DNA of 5,514 bases from Candidatus Bathyarchaeota archaeon. Lineage in GTDB: Archaea; Thermoproteota; Bathyarchaeia; Bathyarchaeales; UBA233. Below the pieces are notes generated by a model. The model did no database searches. It had not been told where the DNA came from and saw only the letters and a program-made list of their open reading frames with translations. Positions 4,861 through 5,514 of the stretch are shown here, piece after piece. The position numbers and the translations under genes are program-made. The first letter of the stretch is position 1. Every line of letters starts with the position of its first letter. Where the stretch lies: the NCBI GenBank assembly GCA_007050895.1, contig SMYP01000148.1:1-5514 (forward strand), read 5' to 3'.

Positions 4861-5514
4861 TTATCCACTTTTTGTTAGAATCCTTCGAACCTCTCCAGTG
4901 TCAGCCCACACTCCAACATCAATGCGGTTGACGCCTCCTGCGTAAACTTTGTCAAGGTAAAATCTAACTTCCCAGTAGGGAACAAGTGATAGACCGCTTG
5001 TTCTCAAGGTCGGATGGAATGTAGCTAAAACAGGTTCTGTCAATATTGTAAAGTCAGACACTACAACGCCGTCTGCTGTCCATGTGAAATCCTCCACGGC
5101 ATTTCTTGCGATTGCTATGGCTTCCTCCGTGGTGGCAATAGCAACTTGGGTGGTTTCGATGGTGAAAAGGAAATAGCCATCAGTTAGTTCTTTAAGAACT
5201 CCATTTTCATAGATTAAGCTCACGCTTTTAGGTGAAAAGTCAACACCGTTTTCAGTGTATTGCCACAGGAATTCAGCGTTACTTCCAGAAATGGAGACTG
5301 TTAGCTTGATGTTGCCCTCGACTATCTCAGCATTATCCGTTTCCTCAACCGAATTCAACATGGCACGCATATCCTGCAAATAAGAAGTATCCTCGAAGGA
5401 ATTGAATCGATTCATTAGACCCTTGGCAGCATCCAACATAGTGTAAGGTTGAGGCTGCGAGTAAACTGGAGATCCTTCAAACAAACAGGCATACCTAGAC
5501 AACTTTTGGTTTCT
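4861..5514 (-). CDS. Probable extracytoplasmic protein with a PepSY-like C-terminal domain, 5' end outside the window
   Basis: The frame stays open from the TAA at 4863-4861 to the right edge, so the N-terminus is missing; a TTG at 5502 is possible but has no ribosome binding site. The first visible part (about 55 residues around AAKGLMNRFNSFEDTSYLQDM) is helical. A beta-rich section follows (IKLTVSISGSNAEFLWQY, then KSVSLIYENGVLKELTDG). The last 90 residues show a PepSY-like pattern: a TTEEAIAIARNAVEDF helix, then PYWEVRFYLDKVYAGGVNRI and VGVWADTGEVRRI. The pattern recalls families of secreted or membrane-anchored proteins that I associate with Bathyarchaeia; a signal peptide would lie outside the window and no C-terminal membrane anchor is present. 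No enzymatic residues are evident. It converges on the DUF2110 gene with 14 bp between stops and is unrelated in style to the housekeeping genes to its left. Confidence 0.6.
   Translation of the reverse strand, partial: RNQKLSRYACLFEGSPVYSQPQPYTMLDAAKGLMNRFNSFEDTSYLQDMRAMLNSVEETDNAEIVEGNIKLTVSISGSNAEFLWQYTENGVDFSPKSVSLIYENGVLKELTDGYFLFTIETTQVAIATTEEAIAIARNAVEDFTWTADGVVVSDFTILTEPVLATFHPTLRTSGLSLVPYWEVRFYLDKVYAGGVNRIDVGVWADTGEVRRILTKSG
4869..4873 (+). terminator. Possible T-run terminator for the tfe operon
   Basis: Five consecutive T on the plus strand lie 23 bp after the DUF2110 stop, inside the 3' end of the convergent gene. Archaeal polymerase can terminate at short T-runs without a hairpin. 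The signal is short and could be chance. Confidence 0.3.

Overview
This window reads as chromosomal DNA from an archaeon. The evidence is a set of archaeal information-processing genes: aMBF1, archaeal-type HflX, the tRNA C56 ribose methyltransferase aTrm56, transcription factor E, and the start of an archaeal nascent polypeptide-associated complex (NAC) gene. There are TATA-like promoters, GGTGA ribosome binding sites and frequent TTG/GTG starts. Protein style, and a secreted-type family at the right edge that I recall from Bathyarchaeia (MCG) genomes, suggest that lineage. This assignment is an inference; no rRNA is present to settle it.

Layout: on the minus strand at the left (1-569) lie a PUA-domain protein and, 45 bp downstream of it, the first 17 codons of nac, cut by the window edge. 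An 83-bp divergent promoter region (570-652) separates them from a tightly packed plus-strand set: aMBF1 (653-1177), hflX (1177-2433, sharing one base) and trm56 (about 2399-2986, overlapping hflX by 35 bp). A short gap with a promoter-like element (2987-3034) precedes a second overlapping set: tfe (about 3035-3568), an HD-domain hydrolase (3561-4091, 8-bp overlap) and a DUF2110-type protein (4088-4846, ATGA overlap). A minus-strand gene for a probably extracytoplasmic PepSY-like protein (4861 to the right edge, 5' end missing) converges on the DUF2110 gene with 14 bp between stop codons.

Functionally, the plus-strand block joins basal transcription (TFE, aMBF1), ribosome handling (HflX), tRNA modification (aTrm56) and two conserved proteins of unknown role (HD hydrolase, DUF2110) translated in coupling with TFE. 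The minus-strand left pair (PUA, NAC) is also linked to RNA and nascent chains. I see no mobile element, CRISPR, tRNA or rRNA gene.

The points most worth a second look are: a probable non-canonical (ACG) start for hflX; a hairpin plus T-run terminator for the right-hand minus gene buried in the coding end of its convergent neighbour; an inverted repeat that gives both divergent genes near-identical leaders; and the two uncharacterised genes locked into the tfe operon.
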